The notes beneath the pieces are model-generated. The model was not told the origin of the DNA, searched no databases, and was given only the letters and a program-made list of their open reading frames with translations. Position numbers and translations under genes: made by a program. 64,000 nucleotides of DNA from Domibacillus epiphyticus (GTDB lineage: Bacteria; Bacillota; Bacilli; Bacillales; Domibacillaceae), in NCBI RefSeq assembly GCF_001975785.1, contig NZ_MSFI01000002.1, positions 1-64,000 on the forward strand. The letters are read 5' to 3'. Positions 9,019 through 17,528 of the stretch are shown here, piece by piece. Position 1 is the stretch's first letter. Each line of letters begins with the position of its first letter.

Positions 9019-9160
9019 GGCCGGATTTTGACCGATATCGGTCAAATTAATTTATAGATGGCCTAATCCATTGAAAATCCGGCTTAAACATTGAGATTTC
9101 GGCCCAATTTAAAAAAACCGGCCTATGTTCAAAAATTCCTGCCAAAAATTTTGTCCCCAG
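9019..9160. repeat. Degenerate ~20-bp tandem repeat (about seven units)
   Basis: Consecutive units start at 9019, 9040, 9060, 9081, 9101, 9120 and (diverged) about 9141. They are 19-21 bases long. Each starts GGCC or close to it, followed by an A/T-rich body ending in a pyrimidine-rich or ATCC-like tail. Examples are GGCCTAATCCATTGAAAATC (9060) and GGCTTAAACATTGAGATTTC (9081). The first two units meet in a 20-bp perfect palindrome at 9027-9046. The repeat lies just past the stop of the minus-strand CobW-type gene. Confidence 0.65.
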
Positions 9161-9219
9161 CGCCTCCTACGTCGAAACAAAAACAAAGATGCAAGTGATG
9201 ATATAACGCTTTTGATTGC

Positions 9220-10413
9220 TCAGGAGGCGGGTTCCGCGACTAAAAACGGCGGAAGCGGGTCTTTAAATGTTGACCAGTCCATGCTCATTTCTTCGTCTGT
9301 TAATAAACATTCGTCAAGGGACGTTTCGATTGTCTCCCTGTCCATTTCAAGACCAATCATGACAATTTCAGTTATTCGGTCGCCGTATGTATCGTTCCAT
9401 CTATCTAATAATTCCGGCTCATCTTGCAGCATCTGCGCCCGTTTATTCTCAGGGTAAGCAGCGATCCATTCACCGGCACCTTGAATCATGATCGACGGAC
9501 CTGCCTGTGAAATCATACCAGCCATATCGTTTCGAGTCGACAGCCAAAAGAATCCTTTTGCCCGGACAACTTCCACCGGCCATTCTTTCAACCATTCCAT
9601 CAACCTTTCTGCATGAAACGGACGATGGCGGCGGTATACGAACGATGAAATACCATATTCATCTGTTTCTGGAACGTGCTCTTCGTTTAACTCTTTTATC
9701 CAGCCCGCACCCTCGCTCGCCTTATCAAAATCAAATAAGTGAGTATCGAGTACACGATCAAGCGGAACGTTACTGAAAGAACTTTTCATGATCTGCGCGT
9801 CCGGATTTAATTTGAGGAGCACTCCATACAACTCCTCAATATCATCTTCTTCCAAAAGATCCGTTTTATTCAATAAAATCACATTAGCAAATTCAATTTG
9901 ATCAATTAATAAATCTACGACTTCACGCGTATCGGTTTCATCATTAGCTTCTTTCCGGTCGATCAATGTATCACCCGAAGCAAAATCATGCCAGAAACGA
10001 TTTCCGTCCACAACGGTTACCATTGTGTCCAAACGGCAGTATTGCGATAAATTGATACCTAGTTCTTCGTCTACGTACATAAATGTTTGTGCCACAGGAA
10101 TCGGTTCCGATATTCCTGTCGATTCGATCACGATGTAGTCAATATCTCCTTTTTTGACGAGCTTGTCGACTTCTTTCATTAAATCATCCCGAAGCGTACA
10201 GCAAATGCACCCGTTTTGCATTTCAACCAATTTTTCTTCTGTCCGAGAAAACCCGCCCTGCTTTATAAGCGCTCCGTCAATATTGATTTCACTCATATCG
10301 TTGACGATGACAGCAATTCGTTTGTTTTCTTCATTTGCTAAAATGTGATTTAAAAGCGTCGTTTTTCCGGATCCTAAGTACCCGCTTAAAACAGTTACTG
10401 GTATTTGATTCAT
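9220..10413 (-). CDS. zagA: CobW/COG0523 GTPase, YciC/ZagA-like zinc chaperone
   Basis: This 397-residue GTPase of the G3E/COG0523 group has Walker [10 protein letters not shown] (residues 11-19), the metal-binding GCICC motif (C69, C71, C72), an ESTG switch, the LNKTD guanine motif and a C-terminal CobW domain. In B. subtilis the relative YciC/ZagA is Zur-controlled and delivers zinc to FolE2-type enzymes under zinc starvation. A weaker Zur-like site overlaps the stop of the upstream gene. AAGGAG precedes the ATG. The context with a perfect Zur box supports a zinc role rather than cobalamin or nitrile hydratase. Confidence 0.9.
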   Translation of the reverse strand: MNQIPVTVLSGYLGSGKTTLLNHILANEENKRIAVIVNDMSEINIDGALIKQGGFSRTEEKLVEMQNGCICCTLRDDLMKEVDKLVKKGDIDYIVIESTGISEPIPVAQTFMYVDEELGINLSQYCRLDTMVTVVDGNRFWHDFASGDTLIDRKEANDETDTREVVDLLIDQIEFANVILLNKTDLLEEDDIEELYGVLLKLNPDAQIMKSSFSNVPLDRVLDTHLFDFDKASEGAGWIKELNEEHVPETDEYGISSFVYRRHRPFHAERLMEWLKEWPVEVVRAKGFFWLSTRNDMAGMISQAGPSIMIQGAGEWIAAYPENKRAQMLQDEPELLDRWNDTYGDRITEIVMIGLEMDRETIETSLDECLLTDEEMSMDWSTFKDPLPPFLVAEPAS

Positions 10414-10432
10414 TATTCATTCTCCTTTTTGA

Positions 10433-10453
10433 AAATCAGTATCATTACGATTA
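10433..10453. promoter_or_regulatory. Second Zur-box-like site before the GTPase gene
   Basis: The right half ATTACGATT is intact and the left half AAATCAGTAT is degenerate. Sixteen of twenty defined positions match the Zur consensus AAATCGTAAT-N-ATTACGATTT. It overlaps the stop of the flavoprotein gene and lies about 20 bases before the GTPase start. Confidence 0.55.
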
Positions 10454-11581
10454 TAAACTGGCAATAATCTTTTCAGCCGCGTGCCTTGCACCCGAAATAT
10501 TTCGCGCTATTGGCCCTACCTCAAGCTCCGCGAGTGGTCCTGACACAAATAAATGAGGGCACCATTCCAGTGATTCGCTGACAATTGGATAACCGCATGT
10601 CGAACAAAGTAGTTTTTGTTCCATTATCAATCTTTCAATCCATGGCTGATTTGGTCTTGCCGGCTGAAACCCTGTTGCTAAAATCACTGTATTTGCTTCA
10701 ATCTTAGAGCCTTCCTTCAATCCAATCGTGTTGTTTTTCAGGAAAACCGGTTCTCCATCTACTATTTGAAGCTCCTCCTTTTTCTGAAGGCGCAGCAGCT
10801 TATGAAATAACTCCTGTGTAATGGATCCTTTATGGCGGGCTTCTTTTATGAGTTCACGTCTCTTTTTATAGTCCTTCAACTTTACAAAACCGTTTAAATT
10901 TTTCGGTCCCAGCCATCCTGGATCGCTATCAAAGAGGTGCACACGAAACGGATGACGTTTCACCATTGTTGTTTTCCCTGGAAATATTGTACTTAACTTG
11001 ATCGCGGTGTGTGCAGCTGTAATCCCGCCGCCAATGACAACAGCAGGACCTTTTAATTGTTGAAAATCAGGAAAAGCTTCATCAAAAATATGATAAACCC
11101 GCTTATTTGCCCATTCCGGTTTAATCGGCTGTTCGTTGACACTGATCGCAATGACAATATTTCTAGCCTGCATCACTTCTTCTGATTGCAAGGCAACCAA
11201 CCACTTTTCATGCGATCGCTCAACATGGACGACCGTCCCTTGATGCCAAGCTTTTTGTATATGAATCTGACGCAGTACATTGTCCGAGTGCTCGTTAAAT
11301 AACTCCACCTGCGGGCGTTTATAGTAGCCGTAAAAATCTTTACTGTCACCAGATGTGCTGTATTGTTTCAGGCTGAGCGGATGAACGTCAATATGATGCA
11401 CGACAGGTGAACGCAAGTATTCCATGCCGATCCGGTTTGTGTTCCGTTTCCATCTCGCCATCGGTTCAGAGTGAGGATCAATGATCCGAATATCATCGAT
11501 CACAGATTTCCCGCTTTTCACTAAGAAGTTTGCGATTGTGCAGCCATGAATGCCGCCGCCAATAATGACCCATTCGTACAA
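10451..11581 (-). CDS. FAD/NAD(P)-binding oxidoreductase under Zur control
   Basis: This 376-residue two-Rossmann flavoprotein has an N-terminal FAD site (VIIGGGIHGCTIANFLV) and a central NAD(P) site (VVIGGGITAAHTAIKLS). It resembles lysine/ornithine N-monooxygenase-type and YpdA-like proteins. Near the C-terminus it has CSTCGYP and a further Cys in EWCPHL, which could bind metal. I place the start at the TTG at 11581, nine bases after AAGGAG. The longer frame would begin inside that ribosome site. The perfect Zur box sits directly upstream and the gene precedes a zinc GTPase. The reaction is unknown. Confidence 0.8.
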   Translation of the reverse strand: MYEWVIIGGGIHGCTIANFLVKSGKSVIDDIRIIDPHSEPMARWKRNTNRIGMEYLRSPVVHHIDVHPLSLKQYSTSGDSKDFYGYYKRPQVELFNEHSDNVLRQIHIQKAWHQGTVVHVERSHEKWLVALQSEEVMQARNIVIAISVNEQPIKPEWANKRVYHIFDEAFPDFQQLKGPAVVIGGGITAAHTAIKLSTIFPGKTTMVKRHPFRVHLFDSDPGWLGPKNLNGFVKLKDYKKRRELIKEARHKGSITQELFHKLLRLQKKEELQIVDGEPVFLKNNTIGLKEGSKIEANTVILATGFQPARPNQPWIERLIMEQKLLCSTCGYPIVSESLEWCPHLFVSGPLAELEVGPIARNISGARHAAEKIIASL

Positions 11582-11600
11582 TAGTTGTGTCTCCTTTTTC

Positions 11601-11621
11601 AAATCGTAATTATTACGATTT
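11601..11621. promoter_or_regulatory. Zur operator (perfect palindrome)
   Basis: AAATCGTAAT at 11601-11610 and ATTACGATTT at 11612-11621 flank a central T. This is a full match to the Bacillus Zur box. It covers the likely transcription start just downstream of the -10 at 11629-11624, so zinc-loaded Zur should block the promoter. Confidence 0.92.
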
Positions 11622-11623
11622 GA

Positions 11624-11652
11624 AGTATAATGTATTTAAAACCATTTATCAA
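11624..11652 (-). promoter_or_regulatory. Sigma-A promoter of the Zur-controlled operon
   Basis: On the minus strand there is a -35 TTGATA at 11652-11647 and a -10 TATACT at 11629-11624, with a 17-base spacer. The Zur operator begins three bases downstream of the -10. Confidence 0.85.
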
Positions 11653-11779
11653 GACGTAAAGGTTGTATACTTTTTCTTACGCTCCCACTAAACTTTCCGT
11701 TCCGATTTATTATAGAAAGCTATTTTCACTCATATTATTGTATAATTTAAAATGATATAAAGTAAACGGAGATGACAGT

Positions 11780-12775
11780 ATGCAGACGATTGCGGATATT
11801 GCTAGACTTGCCGGTGTAGCGAAAAGTACGGTATCCCGTTACTTGAACGGCGGCTCGGTGAGTGAAGAAACAAAGAAAAAGATCGAAATAGTGATTGAAA
11901 AAACCGGTTATGCGCCGAACGCGTTTGCGCAAAGCTTAAAAGCGAAAAAGACGAATATAATCGGCACAATCGTTCCCCGCCTCGATTCCTATGCGACAGC
12001 GAGAACATTGCTCGGCATAGACGAAAAGCTTCGTGAAATGAATTACCATATGCTTGTCTCAAATACAAACCAGGATTTAAATCGGGAAATCGAAAACATT
12101 TATACGCTGGCCAAACAAAAGGTAGCCGGCATTATTTTGCTTGCAACACAAATTACCGATGACCACCTGAAAGCATTTAAACAAATTAATATCCCTGTTT
12201 TATTAGTCGGTCAGCAGCACGATGATGTATACAGCCTCGTTCATGATGATGAGACAGCCGGTTATGCGATAGGAAAATATATTATTCAGAGAGGCCACAA
12301 ATCCATTGCTTTTCTCGGTGTCGGTGAACATGACATTGCCGTTGGCGTAAATCGGAAAAAAGGATTCAGTCAAGCGGTTGCGGATCACCACGATATTGAT
12401 GCACGCTATTTTGAAACAACGTTTAATATGAGCGACGCAGCGGTTAAAGCACAATCGATATTTGATGAATTTTCTCCTTCCGCTCTCATTTGCGCAACGG
12501 ACAACATTGCCATCGGAGCGGTTAAAGCCGCCCATCAAAAACATTTACATGTTCCCAAAGACATATCAATAACCGGGTTTGGCGGCTATGAAGTGACCGC
12601 CATGATGCACCCATCATTAACAACCGTCCAAATCCATTTTGTTGATGCCGGACGAACGGCAGCCGGTCATATAGTCAAACTGGTACAGGGGGAAAATGTG
12701 CCAACGCTGACCTATTCAAATTTTGAAATCATTTTGCGGGAAAGCGTTGACAATCGATCAGATCGTCGAATATAA
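11780..12775 (+). CDS. scrR: LacI-family repressor of sucrose genes
   Basis: This 331-residue protein has a LacI/GalR helix-turn-helix at residues 1-50 (IADIARLAGVAKSTVSRYL) and a periplasmic-binding-like sugar domain. AACGGAG precedes the ATG. It heads a sucrose PTS locus, and three palindromes of the GGAACCGGTTCC type lie between it and the transporter gene, so it is very likely their repressor. The effector is probably sucrose-6-phosphate or fructose, by analogy with ScrR. The first of the three palindromes overlaps its own terminator hairpin. Confidence 0.9.
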   Translation: MQTIADIARLAGVAKSTVSRYLNGGSVSEETKKKIEIVIEKTGYAPNAFAQSLKAKKTNIIGTIVPRLDSYATARTLLGIDEKLREMNYHMLVSNTNQDLNREIENIYTLAKQKVAGIILLATQITDDHLKAFKQINIPVLLVGQQHDDVYSLVHDDETAGYAIGKYIIQRGHKSIAFLGVGEHDIAVGVNRKKGFSQAVADHHDIDARYFETTFNMSDAAVKAQSIFDEFSPSALICATDNIAIGAVKAAHQKHLHVPKDISITGFGGYEVTAMMHPSLTTVQIHFVDAGRTAAGHIVKLVQGENVPTLTYSNFEIILRESVDNRSDRRI

Positions 12776-12781
12776 TCAATG

Positions 12782-12815
12782 TGAAACCGGTTCCCAAAAA
12801 CCGTTTTCATTTTTT
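12782..12815 (+). terminator. Terminator of the repressor gene, containing operator O1
   Basis: TGAAA-C-CGGTT pairs with AACCG-T-TTTCA with one mismatch and is followed by six T residues. The left arm contains an operator-like GAAACCGGTTCC (12783-12794), so a repressor could bind over the terminator. Confidence 0.65.
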
Positions 12816-12825
12816 GACCTTTATT

Positions 12826-12837
12826 GGAACCGGTTCC
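12826..12837. promoter_or_regulatory. ScrR-type operator O2
   Basis: GGAACCGGTTCC is a perfect 12-bp palindrome. Its centre is 43 bp from the O1 centre and 44 bp from the O3 centre. It lies downstream of TTGACC at about 12814, which may be a -35 element. Confidence 0.85.
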
Positions 12838-12869
12838 TTTTATTGCCGGGTTTTTATTTACTTTCTGGT

Positions 12870-12881
12870 GGAACCGGTTCC
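12870..12881. promoter_or_regulatory. ScrR-type operator O3
   Basis: This is a second perfect GGAACCGGTTCC palindrome, 55 bp upstream of the transporter start. It is identical to O2 and is spaced about four helical turns from it, so both lie on roughly the same DNA face. Confidence 0.85.
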
Positions 12882-12935
12882 TGTTTTAGATATGTTGTTT
12901 TATGGTCATAGCTTTATTAAAAAGGAGGATAATCA

Positions 12936-14372
12936 ATGAATTACAAAGAAATTGCCCAGGAGACATTGGAGGCAATTGGCGGGAAGGAAAATATTGCAGC
13001 TGCCGCCCACTGTGCGACGCGTCTTCGCCTTGCCTTGCATGATGAATCAATTGTCGATCAAGCCAAACTGGACGGAATGGATGCCGTAAAAGGGACATTC
13101 TCTACCGGGGGCCAGTACCAAATAATCTTTGGCTCCGGTACAGTCAACAAAGTATTTAAAGAATTTACGGACATGACCGGTACAAACGGAATGTCTACAG
13201 CGGATGTAAACAGTGCCGGCGCCAAAAAAATGAATCCCCTCCAGCGCTTTGTGAAAATGCTGTCGGATATTTTCGTTCCGATTATCCCAGCGATCGTTGC
13301 CGGTGGTTTATTAATGGGGATCAACAACCTATTAACGGCTCAGGGATTGTTCATTGATGGCAAGTCTCTTGTCGAAGCGTATCCAGACATGGCTGATCTT
13401 GCCGCACTCATTAATACGTTCGCAAATGCCGCTTTCGTTTTCCTGCCAATCTTAATTGGGTTTTCTGCCACGCAGCGGTTTGGCGGTAACCCGTATCTTG
13501 GTGCAACACTTGGTATGTTAATGGTTCACCCTGATTTACTTAACGGCTGGGGTTACGGCGGCGCACTTGTCAGCGGCGAAATTCCATACTGGTCCATTTT
13601 CGGATTTGAAATTGAAAAAGTGGGTTACCAAGGAACCGTTTTGCCGGTTTTAGCCGCTTCATTTATTCTTGCGAAAATTGAAACATCCTTGCGGAAAGTT
13701 GTTCCTTCTGCACTCGATAACTTATTGACACCACTTTTAACGATTTTCATCACAGGCATTTTGACATTTACACTTGTCGGACCGTTTACACGTGCAGCCG
13801 GCAACCTCTTGTCTGATGGAATGATTTGGTTATACGATACAACAGGCTTTATTGGAGGTGCGATTTTCGGACTTCTCTATGCACCAATCGTTATTACTGG
13901 TATGCATCACAGTTTTATCGCGGTTGAAACACAGCTGCTTGCGGATATGGCCAAAACAGGCGGTTCATTCATTTTCGTTGTGGCGACGATGTCCAACGTG
14001 GCTCAAGGTGCCGCAACACTTGCCGTCTTCATGATGACAAAAAACAACAAGTTGAAAGGTACCGCTTCTGCTGCCGGCATTTCTGCCCTGCTCGGGATAA
14101 CTGAGCCTGCGATGTTCGGTGTGAACTTAAAACTTCGCTATCCGTTTATTGGCGCCATTATCGGTTCCGCTATTGCGACAGCGTTTGTCACATTCTTTAA
14201 AGTTAAAGCAATTGCACTCGGGGCTGCTGGATTACCTGGTATCATTTCCATTCACCACAGTTCCATTTTACAGTACATCATCGGGATGGTTATTTCCTTT
14301 GCAATCGCCTTTGTGGTTACAATTGTACTCGCAAAACGAGACGCAAAAAAAGGCGTTCAAGAAGCAGCTTAA
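12936..14372 (+). CDS. scrA: Sucrose-specific PTS EIIBC component
   Basis: This 478-residue sugar permease has an N-terminal EIIB domain with the phosphorylated cysteine C26 in AAHCATRLRL, then an EIIC membrane domain with about ten segments. It matches SacP/ScrA in order and length, and it lacks EIIA, as those do. AAAGGAGG precedes the ATG. It imports sucrose as sucrose-6-phosphate at the membrane, and the hydrolase and fructokinase genes follow. The three operators upstream indicate repression by the LacI-type protein. Confidence 0.92.
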   Translation: MNYKEIAQETLEAIGGKENIAAAAHCATRLRLALHDESIVDQAKLDGMDAVKGTFSTGGQYQIIFGSGTVNKVFKEFTDMTGTNGMSTADVNSAGAKKMNPLQRFVKMLSDIFVPIIPAIVAGGLLMGINNLLTAQGLFIDGKSLVEAYPDMADLAALINTFANAAFVFLPILIGFSATQRFGGNPYLGATLGMLMVHPDLLNGWGYGGALVSGEIPYWSIFGFEIEKVGYQGTVLPVLAASFILAKIETSLRKVVPSALDNLLTPLLTIFITGILTFTLVGPFTRAAGNLLSDGMIWLYDTTGFIGGAIFGLLYAPIVITGMHHSFIAVETQLLADMAKTGGSFIFVVATMSNVAQGAATLAVFMMTKNNKLKGTASAAGISALLGITEPAMFGVNLKLRYPFIGAIIGSAIATAFVTFFKVKAIALGAAGLPGIISIHHSSILQYIIGMVISFAIAFVVTIVLAKRDAKKGVQEAA

Positions 14373-14382
14373 AAAACAGTCA

Positions 14383-14416
14383 ATGGTGGAGCGGTTCCTT
14401 TAATAGGACCCTCCAT
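14383..14416 (+). other. Intercistronic hairpin between scrA and scrB
   Basis: ATGG-TGG-GG-CC words around 14383-14400 pair imperfectly with GG-CC-CCAT up to 14416, and a pyrimidine-rich TTTTTC tract follows. It may be a partial terminator or mRNA processing/stabilising hairpin that tunes hydrolase against transporter levels. Confidence 0.45.
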
Positions 14417-14443
14417 CTATTTTTCTTTAAAGGAGCGATCGAC

Positions 14444-15916
14444 TTGGAATGGACAACAAAGCAGCGTTATACACGGATTGAAGAGGTGACGCCTCAAGAA
14501 TTGCAGGCGCTGGAAAATCAGGTCAACGAAAGCCCTTGGCGGCAGACCTTTCATATACAGCCTGTTACCGGTCTGTTAAACGATCCGAACGGCTTCTCTT
14601 TTTATAACGGGGAATATCATTTATTTTATCAATGGTTTCCTCTCGGTCCGGTACACGGAATAAAGTATTGGTACCACACAAAGTCCAAAAATCTCACCAG
14701 CTGGGAAAATGTCGGAATTGCCATTCGGCCAAACGATGAGATCGATAGCCACGGCGCGTATTCCGGCAGTGCAATTGAATATAATAATGAACTATACTTA
14801 ATGTACACTGGCAATACACGCGATGAAAATTGGGTGCGCCACCCATATCAAAATATGGCTGTTATGGACGCGGACGGTGCAATCACCAAGTGGGCTAACC
14901 CAGTCATCAATCATGTTCCGTCCGGCTATACCGACCATTTCCGTGATCCAAAAGTTTGGAAAGAACAGGACACCTTCTACGCAGTCATTGGCGCGCAGCG
15001 AACAGATGAAACAGGATGTATTGTGTTATACAGCTCCCCAAACATGAAAGACTGGACATTTGAAGGCGAAGTAAATACGAACATGGAAACGTTTGGCTAC
15101 ATGTGGGAGTGCCCGGATTATTTCACGATTAACGGACAGGGTATACTTGTCTTTTCACCACAGGGCCTCGCTCCGGATGGAGATAAATATCATAATATTT
15201 ACCAGTCTGGCTATTGTCTCGGCAACCTTGATGTAAAGACAAAAACGATGACACATAGCGAGTTCATTGAATTAGACCGAGGGTTTGATTTTTATGCACC
15301 TCAGTCGATGGAAGCGCCTGATGGACGCCGAATTATGGTCGGATGGATGGGCCTTCCTGAAGTGGACTATCCAACAGACAAACATGGCTGGGCCCACTGT
15401 TTGACTCTTCCACGTGAGATCTCAATTGAAAAGGGGAAACTAATGCAGCGTCCAGTTCGTGAACTTGAATTAAAACGCGGCACAAAAGTGGAAGCAGAAG
15501 ATGTGTTAAAAAATGAAAGTAAGTCGTTTGATGGTTTTTATGGATCATCATTTGAACTCATCGCCGAATTTATCAATGCAGATGCAGATTCATTCGGGAT
15601 TGAATTTCGTGTGAGCGAACAGGAAAAAACAGTGCTTCTGTACGATGCTGCCCAGAAAAAAGTCGTTCTGGACCGGTCAAATTCCGGGGCTCCTGTCGGC
15701 ACAGCGTTTGGAACGAGCCGTCAGTGTATCCTTGATGCTACAAAGTTGAAATTTCATTTATTTGTGGATACATCATCGGTTGAAATTTTTGTAAATGACG
15801 GTGAAGAAGTATTCACGAGCCGGATTTTTCCTGACAAAGAAAGCATTGGCATACGATTTTTCGCACACAGCGGGCAGGCATCATGCAAAGCTGTAAAATG
15901 GACAATTGGAGGATAA
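14444..15916 (+). CDS. scrB: Sucrose-6-phosphate hydrolase (GH32)
   Basis: This 490-residue cytosolic hydrolase splits sucrose-6-phosphate into glucose-6-phosphate and fructose. The GH32 nucleophile motif LNDPNGF gives D47. The FRDPKVW motif holds the transition-state stabiliser, and WECPDYF has the acid-base glutamate. A C-terminal beta-sandwich follows. The start is TTG, eight bases after AAAGGAG. No ATG nearby would keep the N-terminus. It lies between the transporter and fructokinase genes in one operon. Confidence 0.93.
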   Translation: MEWTTKQRYTRIEEVTPQELQALENQVNESPWRQTFHIQPVTGLLNDPNGFSFYNGEYHLFYQWFPLGPVHGIKYWYHTKSKNLTSWENVGIAIRPNDEIDSHGAYSGSAIEYNNELYLMYTGNTRDENWVRHPYQNMAVMDADGAITKWANPVINHVPSGYTDHFRDPKVWKEQDTFYAVIGAQRTDETGCIVLYSSPNMKDWTFEGEVNTNMETFGYMWECPDYFTINGQGILVFSPQGLAPDGDKYHNIYQSGYCLGNLDVKTKTMTHSEFIELDRGFDFYAPQSMEAPDGRRIMVGWMGLPEVDYPTDKHGWAHCLTLPREISIEKGKLMQRPVRELELKRGTKVEAEDVLKNESKSFDGFYGSSFELIAEFINADADSFGIEFRVSEQEKTVLLYDAAQKKVVLDRSNSGAPVGTAFGTSRQCILDATKLKFHLFVDTSSVEIFVNDGEEVFTSRIFPDKESIGIRFFAHSGQASCKAVKWTIGG

Positions 15917-15919
15917 ATA

Positions 15920-16891
15920 GTGGGTATTTTATATTCGATTGGTGAAGTATTGATTGACTTCATTCCGCTTCAAAAAGGACGGGCATTAAAAGATGTTGTC
16001 TCATTCGAACGGGCTCCAGGCGGTGCACCTGCCAATGTGGCGGCAGCTGTCGCCAAACTCGGCGGTCGTTCTGCCATGATAACGAAGCTCGGTGCTGATG
16101 CGTTTGGAGATTTTTTATTAGAAAAGCTAGAAGAAGCCGGTGTGGAAACACGGTATGTCATTCGAACAAAAGAAGCAAATACCGGGCTTGCATTTGTCTC
16201 TCTTCGTGAAGACGGCGAACGTGATTTTTCCTTTTACCGGAATCCTTCTGCGGACTTGTTGCTGACAGAGGATGAAGTGAATGAGTCGCTTTTTGAGTCA
16301 GGCGATATCCTGCATTTTTGCTCAGTCGATTTAGTCGACAGTCCGATGAAACAGGCACATGTAAAAGCCATTCAGTCGGCGAAAGAACGCGGTGCATTAA
16401 TCAGCTTTGACCCGAATGTGCGCCTTCCACTTTGGGACAGCCCAGAGGCGTGCCGCGAAACCATTCTTGACTTTATTCCAACCGCGCACATCGTGAAAAT
16501 TTCAGATGAAGAACTTGCGTTTGTAACCGGCATTCAAAATGAAGATGACGCAATTGACTCTCTCTTTGTTGGTGATGTGCAAGCAGTTATTTTCACAAAA
16601 GGCGCTGGCGGTGCAACTCTTTATCTAAATAACCTGTCCGTTGACGCAGGCGGTTTTTCTGTCGATGTGCAGGATACAACAGGTGCCGGAGATGCCTTTA
16701 TCGGTGCTTTACTTTATCGGTTGTTAGATGCAGGTGCGGATCAACATGAGTTAAAGACTGTGCTGGAACGAGACGGTCAGTCGATACTTTCATTCGCCAA
16801 CGCAGCCGGTGCCATCACAACAACTGGCAAAGGCGCTATTTCATCATTGCCATCAAAAAAACAAATTGAAGACATGATCAAAGCCCCGTAA
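15920..16891 (+). CDS. scrK: Fructokinase (PfkB family)
   Basis: This 323-residue PfkB-type carbohydrate kinase has an N-terminal GGAPANVAAAVAKLGG motif and the C-terminal ATP-site motif DTTGAGDAFIGALLY, with the catalytic aspartate in GAGD. In this operon it phosphorylates the fructose released by the hydrolase. The start is GTG after GGAGG. It begins three bases past the hydrolase stop, so translation may be coupled. Confidence 0.92.
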   Translation: MGILYSIGEVLIDFIPLQKGRALKDVVSFERAPGGAPANVAAAVAKLGGRSAMITKLGADAFGDFLLEKLEEAGVETRYVIRTKEANTGLAFVSLREDGERDFSFYRNPSADLLLTEDEVNESLFESGDILHFCSVDLVDSPMKQAHVKAIQSAKERGALISFDPNVRLPLWDSPEACRETILDFIPTAHIVKISDEELAFVTGIQNEDDAIDSLFVGDVQAVIFTKGAGGATLYLNNLSVDAGGFSVDVQDTTGAGDAFIGALLYRLLDAGADQHELKTVLERDGQSILSFANAAGAITTTGKGAISSLPSKKQIEDMIKAP

Positions 16892-16904
16892 CCAATTTAC
16901 GGGG
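16884..16904 (+). terminator. Terminator of sucrose operon
   Basis: CCCCGTAA pairs with TTTACGGGG around a short loop, followed by TTTTTAG. It closes the scrA-scrB-scrK operon. Confidence 0.85.
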
Positions 16905-16933
16905 TTTTTAGTGTCCTTTTCTTTAAAGGAAAC

Positions 16934-16979
16934 TTGACAATCGCTTGTATGTAAAGTCTTTACGTAAAGCTGGCTTTAC
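16934..16979 (+). promoter_or_regulatory. Promoter region with two adjacent dyads before the XRE gene
   Basis: A perfect -35 TTGACA lies at 16934-16939. Two inverted repeats follow back to back: GTAAAG-T-CTTTAC (16951-16963) and GTAAAGC-TG-GCTTTAC (16964-16979). They cover the -10 and start region and end 16 bases before the regulator gene, which suggests autoregulation. Confidence 0.6.
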
Positions 16980-16995
16980 AAAAGGACTGAATCGA

Positions 16996-17208
16996 ATGCA
17001 AAACATCATTAAAGAAAAACGCACCTCTCTACATATTACCCAAGAAGAACTTTCGCAAAAACTGAATGTATCCAGGCAGACGATTATCTCTCTTGAAAAA
17101 GGGAAATACAAACCGTCACTTGTTCTGGCGCATAAGCTTGCACAGATTTTCAGCTGTACGATTGAGGATTTATTTATTTTTGAAGGGGATGAGAACATTG
17201 ATGAATAA
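16996..17208 (+). CDS. Small XRE-family regulator
   Basis: This 70-residue protein is almost entirely a Cro/C1-type helix-turn-helix (TQEELSQKLNVSRQTIISLE, about residues 13-32), ending in an acidic tail. I start at the ATG at 16996, which has AAAGGA upstream. A longer frame would run over the operator dyads. It overlaps the next gene by eight bases. Such YozG/YvaO-like regulators are often paired with a small membrane protein, as here. Confidence 0.85.
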   Translation: MQNIIKEKRTSLHITQEELSQKLNVSRQTIISLEKGKYKPSLVLAHKLAQIFSCTIEDLFIFEGDENIDE

Positions 17209-17500
17209 TGTAATTGCTTTATCTGGTCTGATCGGAGGATTGGTGATTGCCTCACTCGTTTTTTTGATTAATCGAAAAATCGGGACGAAAAAGCGGTGGT
17301 TTGACGAACGTTATAAGCAGGTCAGCACACTGGCACGCGCCGCCTCTTGGAATATCACATTCGCTGTCCTGCTTATCGCCTGGGCTGTCGTTATTATCGT
17401 TGACGGTATATCTTTTTCATTCTTTTTAATGACAGCGCTTTATATAGCTCATTGTATCGGATTTTTAGCCACATCTATCTATTTTTCAAGAGATCACTAA
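17201..17500 (+). CDS. Small membrane protein paired with XRE regulator
   Basis: This 99-residue protein has about three predicted membrane helices (residues 3-22, 50-70 and 75-93) and basic loops. It starts at the ATG at 17201, inside the end of the XRE gene, with GGGG upstream, so the two are translationally coupled. I do not recognise the family. The coupling suggests that it senses a membrane condition or modulates the regulator. Confidence 0.75.
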   Translation: MNNVIALSGLIGGLVIASLVFLINRKIGTKKRWFDERYKQVSTLARAASWNITFAVLLIAWAVVIIVDGISFSFFLMTALYIAHCIGFLATSIYFSRDH

Positions 17501-17528
17501 ATGACAGAAACACGATGTTCTAGTGGCT

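Noticed and set aside
9019-9160. CRISPR array
   Set aside because: Units are contiguous and degenerate, with no spacers of constant size between repeats.
12783-12796. CcpA cre site in the sucrose promoter region
   Set aside because: TGAAACCGGTTCCC fits cre only in its left half, and the same palindrome recurs as a repressor operator.
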